A stretch of 64,000 nucleotides of DNA from Piscinibacter sp. XHJ-5 (GCF_029855045.1 NZ_CP123228.1:1984001-2048000); one strand, 5' to 3'; counted from the stretch's first letter, positions 47,757 through 57,099 are shown. A program made the numbers and translations. Notes: generated by a model from the letters alone, not told the origin.

Positions 47757-49973
47757 TCACGCCGGCACGACGGTCACCGGCACTCCACCGAGCACCGCGT
47801 TGCCCGACAGCGGATCCCACATCCCCTCATCGAGCACGGCATTGAGATTTGCGCCCGGCCGCTCGCTCGCGACACCGAGCTGCGCGCCGGGCAGGTCGTG
47901 TCCCCAGCCGTGCGGCAGGCTGATCACCCCCGGCATCATCTGGTCGCTCACTTCCACCTGGGCCTCGATCGTGCGGCCGCCCTTGCCGCTGATGCGCGCG
48001 ACGGCGCCGTCGGCCAGCTGCAGCCGCTGCGCGTCGCTCGGGTGGACCAGCGCGGTGCAGCGATTCGGCCCCTTGGCCAGCAGCGGCAGGTTGTGCATCC
48101 AGCTGTTGTTGGAGCGCACGTGCCGGCGCCCGACGATGACGATCTCGTCGGCCGGCCGCTGAAGGTCGGCCGCGGCGCGCTTCAAGTCGTCGATCAGCAT
48201 CGCCGGTGCGAGCTCGACCTTGCCGGACGGCGTGCGCAGCATCTCGGGGATGCGCGGCTGCAGCGCGCCGAGGTCGATGCCGTGCGTGGCGGCCATCACC
48301 TTGTCGAGGTTGAGCCCGTCGGGCCTGAGGCCGAAGCGGTCGCCGTACGGCCCCATGCGCAGCGACAGGTCGAGCAGGCGCTCCGGGCCGCGCCGCGTGG
48401 ACAGCGCCTTCAGCACCGCCTCGGTGTGCTCGCCCGCCTGGCGTGCCACGTCTTCGGCGATGGCCTGGTCGTCGAGCGCGAGGACGTCGGCCTTCGCACC
48501 CAGGCCCTTGGCGATGGCCGCCAGCCGCATCATCGTCTGCCACTCCGGCTGCTGGCCGGCGGGCACCGGTTCGATGGCATGGCTGTACCGCGCATGGTTG
48601 CGGTGCGAGAACATCGGGAACGGCACGTCGTAATGCGAGTCCTGCAGCGGCGACACGCCCGGCAGGATCACGTCGGCGTGGCGCGAGGTCTCGTTGAGGT
48701 AGATGTCGAGGCTGACCATGAACTGGAGCTGGTCCAGCGCCGCTGCGAGGCGAGGGCCGTTGGGCGCGGACAGCACCGGGTTGCTCGCGATCGTGATCAG
48801 CGCCTTCACCTGGCCCGGCCCCGGCGTCTCGATCTCCTCGGCAAGGCAATTCATCGGCAGCTCGCCGTACACCTCCGGCGCGCCGCTGACGCGGCTCTTC
48901 CAGCGGCCGGTGACCACGCCCCGGCCGGTGCCGGGTGCACCGGCGGTGTTGGCGGCAAAGGCGGCGGCCTTGGCGAACATCGCGCAGCCGGGTTCGTCCA
49001 GGTGGCCGGTGAGCAGGTTCAGCACGTCGACCAGCCACGAGTTGAGCGTGCCGAACGATTGCACGCAGGTGCCGATGCGTCCGTAGACGGCCGCGCGCTC
49101 GGTGCGCGCGAGCTGGCGCGCCAGCTCGCGAATCGTCGGGGCAGGGATGCCGCAGCGCGCGGCCACGCGCTCCGGCGTGAACTCCTTCACCGCCGCCTGC
49201 ATGGCATCGACCCCTTCCACATGCTCCGCCAGGCGGCCCAGCTTGACGAGGTTCTCGTCGAACAGCGTGTGCACCATGCCGAGCAGGAAGAACGCGTCCG
49301 AGCCGGGGCGGATGAAGTGATGCGCGTCGGCCACCTCGGCCGTCTCGCTGCGCCGCGGATCGATGACAACGAGCTGTCCGCCGCGGGCGCGCATCGCCTT
49401 GGCCTTGCCGCGGAAGTCGGGCACCGTCCACAGGCTGCCGTTGCTCGCCATCGGGTTGGCGCCCAGCATCAGCAGGAAGTCGCAGCGCTCGATGTCGGGC
49501 ACCGCGACCGAGAACCAGCTGCCGTACATCAGGCCGCAGGCGAGCTGCTTGGGCATCTGGTCCAGCGTCGAGGCGGTGAACAGGCTCTGCGTGCCCAGGG
49601 CACGGATGAGCCGCGCGCCGTACAGCAGGAGGCCGAACTTGTGCGCCGTCGGATTGCCCAGCGTGACCCCGACGGCGTTCCTGCCGTGCGCGGCGATCAG
49701 CGGCGGCAAGCGGCGCTCGATCTCCTCGAACGCGTCGTCCCAGCTGCACGGGACGAACCGGCCCTCGCGCTTGATGAGCGGCGTCTGCAGGCGGTCCGGA
49801 TCCTCGTGCAGGTCCTTCAGTGCGACGCCTTTCGGGCAGATGAAGCCGGCGCTGAACACATCGGCGTCGTCGCCGCGGATGCCCTGCACCTTGCCGTCCT
49901 TCATGCGGACTTCGAGTCCGCAGCAGGCTTCGCAGAGCGGGCAGATGCGGTGGTGGATGGTCTCTGGGGTCAT
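47757..49973 (-). CDS. Molybdopterin-dependent oxidoreductase with N-terminal [4Fe-4S] site
   Basis: 738 residues, DMSO-reductase superfamily. Residues 8-35 carry the cluster motif ICPLCEACCGLEV plus a Cys in FICPKG. Molybdopterin domains follow: GVTLGNPTAHKFG, LLMLGANPMASNG, VVIDPRRSETAE and the C-terminal beta-barrel SNNSWMHNLPLLAKGPNRC with LPHGWGHDLPGA. The molybdenum ligand is not obvious to me; the TASTLDQMPKQLACGLMYG segment sits where Cys or Sec is found in formate dehydrogenases. No twin-arginine signal, so it is probably cytoplasmic. No electron-transfer subunit is adjacent. ATG 49973, 19 bp after the XRE regulator gene with a GGAG ribosome-binding site, suggests one operon. Substrate unknown. 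Confidence 0.9.
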   Translation of the reverse strand: MTPETIHHRICPLCEACCGLEVRMKDGKVQGIRGDDADVFSAGFICPKGVALKDLHEDPDRLQTPLIKREGRFVPCSWDDAFEEIERRLPPLIAAHGRNAVGVTLGNPTAHKFGLLLYGARLIRALGTQSLFTASTLDQMPKQLACGLMYGSWFSVAVPDIERCDFLLMLGANPMASNGSLWTVPDFRGKAKAMRARGGQLVVIDPRRSETAEVADAHHFIRPGSDAFFLLGMVHTLFDENLVKLGRLAEHVEGVDAMQAAVKEFTPERVAARCGIPAPTIRELARQLARTERAAVYGRIGTCVQSFGTLNSWLVDVLNLLTGHLDEPGCAMFAKAAAFAANTAGAPGTGRGVVTGRWKSRVSGAPEVYGELPMNCLAEEIETPGPGQVKALITIASNPVLSAPNGPRLAAALDQLQFMVSLDIYLNETSRHADVILPGVSPLQDSHYDVPFPMFSHRNHARYSHAIEPVPAGQQPEWQTMMRLAAIAKGLGAKADVLALDDQAIAEDVARQAGEHTEAVLKALSTRRGPERLLDLSLRMGPYGDRFGLRPDGLNLDKVMAATHGIDLGALQPRIPEMLRTPSGKVELAPAMLIDDLKRAAADLQRPADEIVIVGRRHVRSNNSWMHNLPLLAKGPNRCTALVHPSDAQRLQLADGAVARISGKGGRTIEAQVEVSDQMMPGVISLPHGWGHDLPGAQLGVASERPGANLNAVLDEGMWDPLSGNAVLGGVPVTVVPA

Positions 49974-49992
49974 GGGCTGTCTCCTGCCGTCC

Positions 49993-50817
49993 TTATGCCG
50001 CCGCCGCGCCCGCCTGTCCGTCACCGAGGCGACGCAGCACCTCCGCAGTGCGGGTGTCGGCCGGGAAGAAGGTCTCGAGCGCGAGCTCGGACAGCGTGAT
50101 GTCGACCGGGGTGCCGAACACCGTGGTGGTTCCGATGAAGGACAGCACGCCATGCTCGGTCTCGAACTGCAGCGGCACCGCGACGCCGCTGGGGTCGATG
50201 GTCGCTCCCCTGGAGCGCGAAGCGTCGAAGGGCATCGCCTGCAGCTCGTGCAGCAGCTCGACCAGCACCGGATCGGCCGACGCCGCGATCTGACGCTGCA
50301 GCCGCGCGAAGAGGTGCTCGCGCCATTGCGCGAGATTGACGATGCGCATGCCGAGACCGCGCGGATGAAGGCTGAGCCGCAGCACGTTGATCGGCGGCTT
50401 CAGCAGATCGGGGTCGACCTGCGCGAGCAGCAGCGGCACGGTGCGGTTGTGGGCCAGCATGGTCCAGTGCCGGTCGACGGCCAGCGCCGGATACGGCTCA
50501 TGGGCGTGCAGCACCACGTCGACCGCCTCGCGCGCCGCCGCGAGCGCCGGGTCTTCCAGCGGCCGCTCGCGGTAGATGGGCGCGAAACCGGCTGCCGTGA
50601 GCAGCGTGTTGCGCTCGCGCAGCGGCACCTCGAGGCGCTCGGCCAGGTGCATCAGCATCTCGCGGCTCGGCGTCGCGCGGCCGTTCTCGACATAGCTCAG
50701 GTGGCGGGTCGAGATGTCGGCCTCGCAGGCCAGGTCGAGCTGGCTCAGCCGCCGGCGCTGGCGCCATTCGCGGATCAGCGCGCCGACGGGCGGGTGGGGC
50801 AGGGTGGTGGCTTGCAT
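49993..50817 (-). CDS. XRE-family regulator with MmyB-like ligand-binding domain
   Basis: 274 residues. N-terminal helix-turn-helix at about 10-70 (REWRQRRRLSQLDLACEADI then STRHLSYVENGRATPSREM), followed by an MmyB-like PAS-type domain (AVDRHWTMLAHNRTVPLLL, INVLRLSLHPRGL). This pair is common in Burkholderiales and Actinobacteria regulators next to redox genes. ATG 50817 is chosen because upstream residues are not conserved-looking. It precedes the molybdoenzyme gene by 19 bp and is divergent from two membrane genes. A perfect 9-3-9 palindrome in the promoter region is the likely operator. Confidence 0.88.
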   Translation of the reverse strand: MQATTLPHPPVGALIREWRQRRRLSQLDLACEADISTRHLSYVENGRATPSREMLMHLAERLEVPLRERNTLLTAAGFAPIYRERPLEDPALAAAREAVDVVLHAHEPYPALAVDRHWTMLAHNRTVPLLLAQVDPDLLKPPINVLRLSLHPRGLGMRIVNLAQWREHLFARLQRQIAASADPVLVELLHELQAMPFDASRSRGATIDPSGVAVPLQFETEHGVLSFIGTTTVFGTPVDITLSELALETFFPADTRTAEVLRRLGDGQAGAAAA

Positions 50818-50849
50818 GGGTCGACGATAGCGCGGCGCGTGCGCCGCTT

Positions 50850-50870
50850 CCATGACCTCGCAGGTCATGG
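50850..50870. promoter_or_regulatory. XRE-regulator operator palindrome
   Basis: CCATGACCT-CGC-AGGTCATGG is a perfect 9-bp inverted repeat with a three-base spacer. It lies 33 bp upstream of the regulator start and 61 bp upstream of the divergent membrane gene start. The length and symmetry suit a dimeric helix-turn-helix protein. It probably serves autoregulation and control of both flanking operons. Confidence 0.75.
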
Positions 50871-50930
50871 ACCTCGGGGTGCCGGCTGCGCACCATGGAG
50901 CCCTTCCTCATCCGACCCCAGGAGTTCGCC

Positions 50931-51332
50931 ATGTCCCTCGTTTCCGTCTCCCCCTTCCTGCGCCGTGTGCTCGTGGCCGATGCGCTGATCAGCGCCGCCG
51001 CCGGCCTGCTGATGACGCTGGGCGCCGGGCTGCTGCAGGAGCTGCTCGCGCTGCCCGCCGCCCTGCTGCTGGCGGCAGGGCTCGCGCTGTTCCCGTGGGC
51101 CGCCTGCCTGCTGTGGCTGGCCCGCAGGCCGTCGGTGCCGGCGGCAGCCGTGTGGACCGTCATCGTGCTGAACGTCGCCTGGGTCGCCGACTCGGCGTGG
51201 GTGGCCCTGGGCGGCAGCTTCCAGCCCAACGCGCTGGGCGAGGCCTTCATCGCCATGCAGGCACTGGCGGTGCTGGCGCTCGCCGAGCTCGAGTTCGTCG
51301 GCATGCGCCGGTCTTCGCTGGCGCTGGCCTGA
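50931..51332 (+). CDS. Small integral membrane protein of unknown function
   Basis: 133 residues with four likely helices (about 10-30, 38-60, 68-88, 100-122) and short loops. No domain recognised. ATG 50931 has an AGGAG nine bases upstream, better than the in-frame ATG at 50895. It lies divergent from the XRE regulator gene across the palindrome, so it is a likely regulatory target, and 14 bp before the DUF1624 gene, so the two are probably co-transcribed. Confidence 0.75.
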   Translation: MSLVSVSPFLRRVLVADALISAAAGLLMTLGAGLLQELLALPAALLLAAGLALFPWAACLLWLARRPSVPAAAVWTVIVLNVAWVADSAWVALGGSFQPNALGEAFIAMQALAVLALAELEFVGMRRSSLALA

Positions 51333-51346
51333 GATATCGTCGGCGG

Positions 51347-52081
51347 GTGAACAGCGCACCGCCCGCCGCCCGAGACCGCTTCGACCGCCTGGACGCCCTG
51401 CGCGCCGTGGCCATCGTGTGGATGGCCATTTTTCATTTCTGCTACGACCTCAACCACTTCCGCTTCATCCGGGCGAACTTCTATACCGACCCCTTCTGGA
51501 CCACGCAGCGCACGCTGATCGTGAGCCTGTTCCTGTTCTGCGCCGGTGTCGGCCAGGCGATTGCCTGGGAGCAGCGCCAGCCGTGGTCGCGCTTCTGGCG
51601 CCGCTGGCTGCAGGTGGCCGGCTGCGCGCTGCTCGTCAGCCTCGGCTCGTGGCTGATGTTCAAGCAGCGCTACATCAGCTTCGGCGTGCTGCATGCCATC
51701 GCGGTGATGCTGGTCGTGGTGCGCCTCACCGCCGGCGCAGGACGCTGGCTGTGGCTGGCGGGTGCAGTGGCGATGGCCTTGCCGCTCCTGTTCCGCCATC
51801 CGTTCTTCAATCCGCGCCTCGTCAACTGGATCGGCTTCATGACGCACCGGCCGGCCGCCGAAGACTACGTCCCGCTGTTTCCGTGGATCGGGCTGATGTG
51901 GTGGGGCATGGCCGCCGGCCAGGAGATCCTGTCCCGGCGGCGCGGATGGCTCACCGGGGCCGTGCCTCGGGGCCTCGCGCCCATGGCGGTGCTGGGTCGC
52001 TGGAGCCTGAGCTTCTACATGCTGCACCAGCCGGTGCTGATCGGGGTGCTGATGGCCGTGGTGGCCTTGCGCGGGCGGTGA
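51347..52081 (+). CDS. DUF1624 heparan-alpha-glucosaminide N-acetyltransferase-like membrane protein
   Basis: 244 residues with seven or so helices. The N-terminal RLDALRAVAIVWMAIFHFCY with the buried His is the signature of DUF1624, a relative of acyltransferase-3 and HGSNAT membrane acyltransferases. The late element WSLSFYMLHQPVLIGVLM is shared with acyltransferase-3 proteins. GTG at 51347 is used; no closer ATG fits. Substrate unknown in bacteria, plausibly a surface sugar. It is second in the two-gene unit with the small membrane protein. Confidence 0.85.
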   Translation: MNSAPPAARDRFDRLDALRAVAIVWMAIFHFCYDLNHFRFIRANFYTDPFWTTQRTLIVSLFLFCAGVGQAIAWEQRQPWSRFWRRWLQVAGCALLVSLGSWLMFKQRYISFGVLHAIAVMLVVVRLTAGAGRWLWLAGAVAMALPLLFRHPFFNPRLVNWIGFMTHRPAAEDYVPLFPWIGLMWWGMAAGQEILSRRRGWLTGAVPRGLAPMAVLGRWSLSFYMLHQPVLIGVLMAVVALRGR

Positions 52082-52106
52082 GGGAAGGCGCGCCGACCCG
52101 CTCCTG

Positions 52107-52135
52107 CTCCTTCTCCCGCCCGGCGGGAAAAGGAG
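52107..52135. repeat. Intergenic inverted repeat (REP-like) between convergent genes
   Basis: Near-perfect 14-bp arms meeting almost without a loop (CTCCTTCTCCCGCC / GGCGGGAAAAGGAG, one mismatch) in the 66 bp between two convergent stops. Such C/T-rich palindromes are scattered in many high-GC proteobacterial genomes and may act as bidirectional RNA hairpins. No T-run follows, so terminator function is uncertain. Confidence 0.65.
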
Positions 52136-52147
52136 CGGGTGAGGGCG

Positions 52148-53392
52148 TCAATCGTTGTTCTTCGCGCAGCGCCGCTCGTTCAGCAGGCAGCGTGCATAGT
52201 CCGGATCGTGCTTCAGCAGGAACATCGCGCGGGCGGCGAAAGCCGTGTCCGCGAAGTCGCTGAAGAGTCCGTCCACGCCGATCTCGTAGAACGTCAGGTA
52301 CTCGTTGACCGGGTTGCCCTTGAAGTCGCTCGCGAGCCGGCGCTGCTCGTTGCGGAAGGTGTACGGGTGCACCACCAGGCCGAGCTTGTGGGCGTTGGCG
52401 ACGACGTCGGTGGGCGGCAGCAGCACGCGGTCGGCTTCGTTGACGAGGCCGTCGCCGTTCACGTCGGCGCAGGCGTTGTTCACGATCTGCTTGCACTTGG
52501 AGCTGATCAGGTACGGCTTCCACGGACCGATGCCGTCGGCATAGGTGCGCACCTCGGCCAGGCCGGCGGGTGTGACCAGGTAGCTGAACAGGTCCTGGCG
52601 GCCGGCGAGCGTCCAGTCGTAGGGCCGGTCGAACGGCGCGGTGAAGTCGAGCGAGCCGTCCGGGTTGACGTCGTTGGCGTCGATGAGCTGCACCAGGCGC
52701 ACGCTGGTGCGCGAACGCAGGTACTTGAGGTTGGCCGTCTCGAACGACTGGATGATCACCGGCGCGTGGCGGTGATTCCAGCCGGCACGCTGCAGCACCG
52801 CCAGCAGCCGGTCTTCGAGCGCGAGGCCGAGCTTCTGGTGGTAGCTGGGGTGCTTGGTCTCGGGGTAGATGCCGATGCGCCGGCCTTCCTCGCGCGACTT
52901 GCGCTTGACCAGCTCGATCACCTCTTCGAGCGTCGGGATGGCGAACTTGCCGTTGAACGACGGGTCACGCTCGCCCAGCGGCTGCACCGCCCGCAGCTGC
53001 TTGATCTCGGCCAGCGTGAAGTCGCTGGCGAAGAAGCCTGCCTCGGGGAAGCCGTCGACCACCGCCGTGCGCTTGCGGCCGGCGAACTGGGGCAGGTCCT
53101 TCACGTTGGTCGTGCCGATCAGGTTGGGCTCGTGACGCGCAATCAAATGACCGTCCTTGGTGGCGACGAGGTCCGGCTCGACGAAGTCGGCGCCCAGCTC
53201 GATGGCCAGCGCGTAGCCCTCGAGCGTGTGGTCGGGCAGGTAGCCCGGCGCTCCACGGTGGCCGATGACCAGCGGCGCGTTGTCCGCGCGGTGGCGGCCC
53301 TGTCCCTGGTCGTGGGCGAGCGTGGGCGAGGCCGCGGCGATCAGTGCGGCCGCGACGCAAAGCGCGGCGCGCACGGTCTTGAATGCGTGCAT
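52148..53392 (-). CDS. glpQ: Periplasmic glycerophosphodiester phosphodiesterase
   Basis: 414 residues. A signal peptide ends near PTLAHDQ (residue 27). The TIM-barrel active site is [20 protein letters not shown] with [17 protein letters not shown] (catalytic His pair, Glu/Asp metal ligands), as in GlpQ. It hydrolyses deacylated phospholipids to glycerol-3-phosphate and alcohol in the periplasm. Near residue 315 there is an extra loop [12 protein letters not shown], flanked by Cys residues, that matches the DxNxDGxxNxxD calcium-binding pattern. ATG 53392 is used. It is divergent from rlmB with 90 bp between and convergent on the DUF1624 gene. Confidence 0.92.
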   Translation of the reverse strand: MHAFKTVRAALCVAAALIAAASPTLAHDQGQGRHRADNAPLVIGHRGAPGYLPDHTLEGYALAIELGADFVEPDLVATKDGHLIARHEPNLIGTTNVKDLPQFAGRKRTAVVDGFPEAGFFASDFTLAEIKQLRAVQPLGERDPSFNGKFAIPTLEEVIELVKRKSREEGRRIGIYPETKHPSYHQKLGLALEDRLLAVLQRAGWNHRHAPVIIQSFETANLKYLRSRTSVRLVQLIDANDVNPDGSLDFTAPFDRPYDWTLAGRQDLFSYLVTPAGLAEVRTYADGIGPWKPYLISSKCKQIVNNACADVNGDGLVNEADRVLLPPTDVVANAHKLGLVVHPYTFRNEQRRLASDFKGNPVNEYLTFYEIGVDGLFSDFADTAFAARAMFLLKHDPDYARCLLNERRCAKNND

Positions 53393-53482
53393 GGTGGACT
53401 CCTCGTTGTTGTGGATCGGTGAGTCCGGCACCCTAGGCGATGCCGGTGACACCGCAGTGAAAGGTAGCCTTACCATGGCCGT

Positions 53483-54217
53483 ATGGCAAACAAGATTCTG
53501 TTCGGCTTCCATGCCGTCACCGTACGGCTGAAGACGGCGCCGCGTTCCATCGTCGAGATCCATGTCGATGCGAGCCGGCGTGACCAGCGCATGCGCCAGT
53601 TCGCCGAGCGGGCGCGGGAAGCGGGCGCCAAGCTGGTCGACAGCGACGACGAGCGCCTGTCGAAGATGTGCGGCACGCACCGTCACCAGGGCGTCGTCGC
53701 ACGGGTCGAGCCGCTCGCGACCAGTCATTCGCTCGACGACACGCTCGATGCTGTGGAAGGCGATCCGCTGCTGCTGGTGCTCGACGGGATCACCGACCCG
53801 CACAACCTGGGCGCCTGCCTGCGCGTCGCCGACGGTGCGGGCGCGCATGCGGTGATCGCGCCGAAGGACCATGCGGTGGGCATCAACGCCACCGTGGCCA
53901 AGGTGGCGAGCGGCGCTGCCGAGACCGTGCCGTACTTCATGGTGACCAATCTCGCGCGCACCCTCAACGAGCTGAAGGAGCGCCAGATCCGCATCGTCGG
54001 CACTTCCGACGATGCCCAGAAGTCGCTCTACGAGCTCGACCTCACCGGGCCGCTGGCGCTGGTGCTCGGGGCCGAAGGCAGCGGCATGCGCCAGCTCACC
54101 GGCCGCACTTGCGATGAGCGGGTGCGCCTGCCGATGAAGGGCGCGGTCGAGAGCCTCAACGTGTCGGTCGCCTCCGGCATCTGCCTCTACGAAGCGATGC
54201 GCCAGCGGGAACGCTGA
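53483..54217 (+). CDS. rlmB: 23S rRNA (guanosine-2251-2'-O)-methyltransferase
   Basis: 244 residues, SpoU-type trefoil-knot methyltransferase acting on G2251 of 23S rRNA. N-terminal substrate-binding domain ([16 protein letters not shown]). Family motifs: [14 protein letters not shown] near residue 100, [16 protein letters not shown] near 190 and [18 protein letters not shown] near 215. The stop overlaps the ATG of the sirtuin gene by one base (TGATG), so translation is coupled. Confidence 0.94.
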   Translation: MANKILFGFHAVTVRLKTAPRSIVEIHVDASRRDQRMRQFAERAREAGAKLVDSDDERLSKMCGTHRHQGVVARVEPLATSHSLDDTLDAVEGDPLLLVLDGITDPHNLGACLRVADGAGAHAVIAPKDHAVGINATVAKVASGAAETVPYFMVTNLARTLNELKERQIRIVGTSDDAQKSLYELDLTGPLALVLGAEGSGMRQLTGRTCDERVRLPMKGAVESLNVSVASGICLYEAMRQRER

Positions 54218-54969
54218 TGCACGAGGCGTCGCTGCAGTCGGTTCGCGAGCGACTGCAGGCCGCCGCCTCGGTGTGCGTCCTGACCGGTGCGGGCATGTCG
54301 GCAGAGAGCGGCATCCCCACCTTTCGCGATGCGCTGGCCGGCCTGTGGTCGCGCTTCGACCCGGCGGCGCTGGCCAGCGAAGAGGGTTTCCGCGCCGACC
54401 CGCAGCTCGTCTGGGACTGGTATGCGCAGCGCCGCGACGCGGTGCACCGCGCCGAGCCGAATGCCGGACATCGCGCGCTTGCCGCCTTCGTTGCGGCGCG
54501 TGCCGGCGGCGTGACGGTGATCACGCAGAACGTCGACGACCTGCACCAGCGCGCCGGCTGCCGCGACACGATCCGCCTGCACGGGGACATCCTCCAGGAT
54601 CGCTGGTTGGAGGCGTGCCCGCGCACGGTGGCCTGCCACGCGCGCTCGGCCGTGCCTGGCCGGCCCCCGCGGTGCGCCGACTGCGGCAACCTCGTGCGTC
54701 CCGGCGTCGTGTGGTTCGGCGAAATGCTTCCGGTGCACGCCATCGATGCGGCCGAGGCCGCGGCGCGCCGCTGCGAGGTGATGCTGGTGGTCGGAACGTC
54801 GGGTGCCGTCTGGCCGGCCGCCGGGTTGGCCGGCAGTGCCCGCGCGGCCGGCGCCTTCGTCGTCATCGTCAATCCGCACGCCAGCGAGATCGACGCGCAG
54901 GCGCATGCGGTTCTTCGCTCCACCGCCGCCGTCGCGCTGCCCGCGCTGCTCGGCACACCAACGCGGTGA
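54217..54969 (+). CDS. NAD-dependent protein deacylase (sirtuin, CobB-like)
   Basis: 250 residues. NAD site [17 protein letters not shown] at 20-36. Catalytic region [12 protein letters not shown], then HG near 122. Zinc ligands are in [18 protein letters not shown] and [17 protein letters not shown]. The [10 protein letters not shown] segment holds the Tyr-x-x-Arg pair that in CobB/SIRT5 reads succinyl or malonyl groups, so desuccinylase activity is likely in addition to deacetylation. It is translationally coupled to rlmB, with upp 58 bp downstream on the same strand. Confidence 0.92.
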   Translation: MHEASLQSVRERLQAAASVCVLTGAGMSAESGIPTFRDALAGLWSRFDPAALASEEGFRADPQLVWDWYAQRRDAVHRAEPNAGHRALAAFVAARAGGVTVITQNVDDLHQRAGCRDTIRLHGDILQDRWLEACPRTVACHARSAVPGRPPRCADCGNLVRPGVVWFGEMLPVHAIDAAEAAARRCEVMLVVGTSGAVWPAAGLAGSARAAGAFVVIVNPHASEIDAQAHAVLRSTAAVALPALLGTPTR

Positions 54970-55027
54970 GGTCGACGGCGGGGTGCCGGCCGCTACACTG
55001 GCGCGAACCCATCACGGTCGCACTTCC

Positions 55028-55654
55028 ATGCCGGTCATCGACGTCACGCACCCGCTGGTCAAGCACAAGGTCGGGCTGCTGCGCGAGCACGACATCTCGA
55101 CCAAGAAGTTCCGGGAGCTGACCCACGAGCTCGCTCGGCTGCTCGCCTACGAAGCCACCGCCGACTTCCCGCTCGAGAAGACGACGATCGAGTGCTGGAG
55201 CGGCCCCACCGAGATCGACCGGATCAGCGGCCGCAAGGTGACCATCGTGCCCATCCTGCGCGCGGGCTTGGGCATGCTCGACGGCGTGCTCGACATGATT
55301 CCCAACGCCAAGATCAGCGTGGTCGGCCTGAGCCGCAACCACGAGACGCTGAAGCCCGAGAACTATTTCGAGAAGTTCGTGGGGCACCTCGACGAACGCA
55401 CCGCGCTCATCGTCGACCCGATGCTCGCCACCGCCGGTTCCATGATCGCCACCATCGATCTGCTGAAGAGCCGCGGCTGCACGGACATCCGCGCGCTGGT
55501 GCTGGTCGCCGCGCCCGAGGGCGTTGCCGCGCTGCAGCAAGCCCATCCGGACGTGCGCTGCTGGACGGCCGCCATCGACAGCCACCTCAACGAGGTCGGC
55601 TACATCATCCCCGGCCTCGGAGATGCGGGCGACAAGATCTTTGGAACCAAGTGA
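55028..55654 (+). CDS. upp: Uracil phosphoribosyltransferase
   Basis: 208 residues, standard length. Makes UMP from uracil and PRPP (pyrimidine salvage). PRPP loop [11 protein letters not shown] near residue 130. [13 protein letters not shown] and the C-terminal [11 protein letters not shown] are conserved hallmarks. The uracil-site segment YIIPGLGD is also present. It lies downstream of the sirtuin gene on the same strand and 11 bp before the small lipoprotein gene, probably transcribed together. Confidence 0.96.
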   Translation: MPVIDVTHPLVKHKVGLLREHDISTKKFRELTHELARLLAYEATADFPLEKTTIECWSGPTEIDRISGRKVTIVPILRAGLGMLDGVLDMIPNAKISVVGLSRNHETLKPENYFEKFVGHLDERTALIVDPMLATAGSMIATIDLLKSRGCTDIRALVLVAAPEGVAALQQAHPDVRCWTAAIDSHLNEVGYIIPGLGDAGDKIFGTK

Positions 55655-55665
55655 GAGATGCAACG

Positions 55666-56001
55666 ATGGGAAAGCGGATGGCCGCCGTCGGCGTGGTGCT
55701 TGCGCTTACCGCCTGCACCCAGGAGCGACAGAACCAGCTCAAGCGGGAAATCCAGAACTGGACCGGCACCAACGGCGTGCTCGAGGTCTATGCCGGCGAC
55801 AAGCTGGTCAGACGCTTCATGCGCATCGACAAGATGAGCACGGCCTATGGCACCGACGATGCGCGGCCGCGTTCGTACCGCTTCGGCTACGGCATCCTCG
55901 ACGAGAACCTCAACGGCCTGGTCGACCCGGGGGAGAAGAGGGTTTATTTCGAGGTCAGCGACTATGCGACAAACTATGTCTTCTTCGAGAGCCCCCGCTG
56001 A
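55666..56001 (+). CDS. Small lipoprotein of unknown function
   Basis: 111 residues. N-terminal MGKRMAAVGVVLALTACTQE has a lipobox LTAC at 14-17, so it is predicted to be lipidated at Cys17. The mature part contains GTNGVLEVYAGDKLVRRF and ILDENLNGLVDPGEKRVYFE, the latter resembling a calcium-loop-like Asp/Asn pattern (DENLNGLVD). No recognised domain. 11 bp after upp; the pair is likely co-expressed by position alone. Confidence 0.75.
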   Translation: MGKRMAAVGVVLALTACTQERQNQLKREIQNWTGTNGVLEVYAGDKLVRRFMRIDKMSTAYGTDDARPRSYRFGYGILDENLNGLVDPGEKRVYFEVSDYATNYVFFESPR

Positions 56002-56086
56002 AGGGCCGCGGTAACCGCAGTTCACAGGGAGGTCACGGTCGGTGTTCCACACTCTGGCGGTCGGCATCGCGCCGCAGGAGCCCTCG

Positions 56087-56536
56087 ATGAAGCATCACTT
56101 CCGTTTCTGGATGACGGGCAGCGTGGCTGTCGTGATGGCGGCGTTCGGCATGGGACGGGGCGCCTTGGCGCATGAACGTCATCCGCTGTCGCAGGCCAGC
56201 CGCTTTCGCGTCACCGAGACGGCGGCCCGCATCACCGCCTGCGCGGAAAGGCACGGCCTGAGCGTGTTCGCGCGGCTCGACAACCATCCCAAGTTCTACG
56301 AGGCGAACGCCGAAGACACCACGCTGATCGTGTTCGAGTCCGCCGCTGGTGGCACCCCCGTGCTGATGGAAGGGCCGGCTTCGCACCCGGAAGTGCCGCT
56401 GGCCGTTTGCGTGCGCTGCACCCCCGACGGCGACACCGAGGTCCTGTTCACCGGCTCCGATTGGGACGACCTGCCGCCGAGCGTGACGCGCGATCTGACG
56501 GAGCTGCCGGTGCTGGTCGCCGATGCGCTGGCCTAG
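56087..56536 (+). CDS. DUF302-domain periplasmic protein
   Basis: 149 residues. Signal peptide to about residue 29 (MTGSVAVVMAAFGMGRGALA), then a DUF302-like fold: SVFARLDNHPKFYEANAED, TTLIVFESAAGGTPVLME and a segment ending VADALA. ATG 56087 is chosen over the frame-open upstream codon because GCAGGAG lies seven bases before it and the signal peptide begins there. Function of DUF302 is not established. It is the last gene of the rightward run that starts at rlmB, followed by the convergent chromate transporter pair. Confidence 0.8.
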   Translation: MKHHFRFWMTGSVAVVMAAFGMGRGALAHERHPLSQASRFRVTETAARITACAERHGLSVFARLDNHPKFYEANAEDTTLIVFESAAGGTPVLMEGPASHPEVPLAVCVRCTPDGDTEVLFTGSDWDDLPPSVTRDLTELPVLVADALA

Positions 56537-56559
56537 GGCAGTGGGCAGCACATCCAGAA

Positions 56560-57099
56560 CTACGCCAGGCCCAGCGCTCCGACGATCGCCCCCGCCGCCA
56601 CCGGCCACATCGGGCTGATCTTCGTTCGCATCATCACCGCCACCGTCGCGCCCACCAGCAGCATCGCGCCGGCGTGGCCGACCGCGGGGCCGGCGAGGAT
56701 CCAGCCGGTGGCCAGCAGCAATCCGATGGTCAGCGGCGCCATGCCGGCGGTGAATGCACGCACGCCGCGCGTCTCGCGTCGGCTGCGTCCCCATCGCGTC
56801 GCCCACAGCGAAAGTGCCGTCGACGGAATGAGGCTGCCGCTCATCGTGGCGAGCGCGCCCCACGGTCCGGCGACGTTCCATCCCATCACGACAACGAACA
56901 GCACGTTGGGCCCGGGTGCGGCCTGTGCGATCGCCACCGACGCGGTGAACTGAGCGTCGGTGAGCCAGCCGTGCTGCGTGACCAGGTAGCGGTGCATCTC
57001 GGGCGTCGTGCTGATCGCGCCGCCGACGGCCAGCAGGCTGAGCAGGCAGAACTGGCCGAACAGCCCCCACAGCTGCGCGGTGGTCAGCGCCGAGCTCAC
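56560..57099 (-). CDS. Chromate transporter, C-terminal half (short-chain CHR subunit)
   Basis: 179 residues, about six helices. It contains the second CHR-domain pattern: FGQFCLLSLLAVGGAISTTP and AIAQAAPGPNVLFVVVMG. It pairs with the preceding gene, whose product is the first CHR domain, to form a split ChrA. The GTG start at 57099 overlaps the TGA of the first gene (GTGA), so the two are coupled. Substrate is chromate or sulfate by family; not tested here. Confidence 0.88.
   Translation of the reverse strand: MSSALTTAQLWGLFGQFCLLSLLAVGGAISTTPEMHRYLVTQHGWLTDAQFTASVAIAQAAPGPNVLFVVVMGWNVAGPWGALATMSGSLIPSTALSLWATRWGRSRRETRGVRAFTAGMAPLTIGLLLATGWILAGPAVGHAGAMLLVGATVAVMMRTKISPMWPVAAGAIVGALGLA

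Noticed and set aside
47757..49973. Selenocysteine (in-frame TGA) in the molybdoenzyme
   Set aside because: The frame is continuous without an internal TGA, so no Sec insertion is needed.
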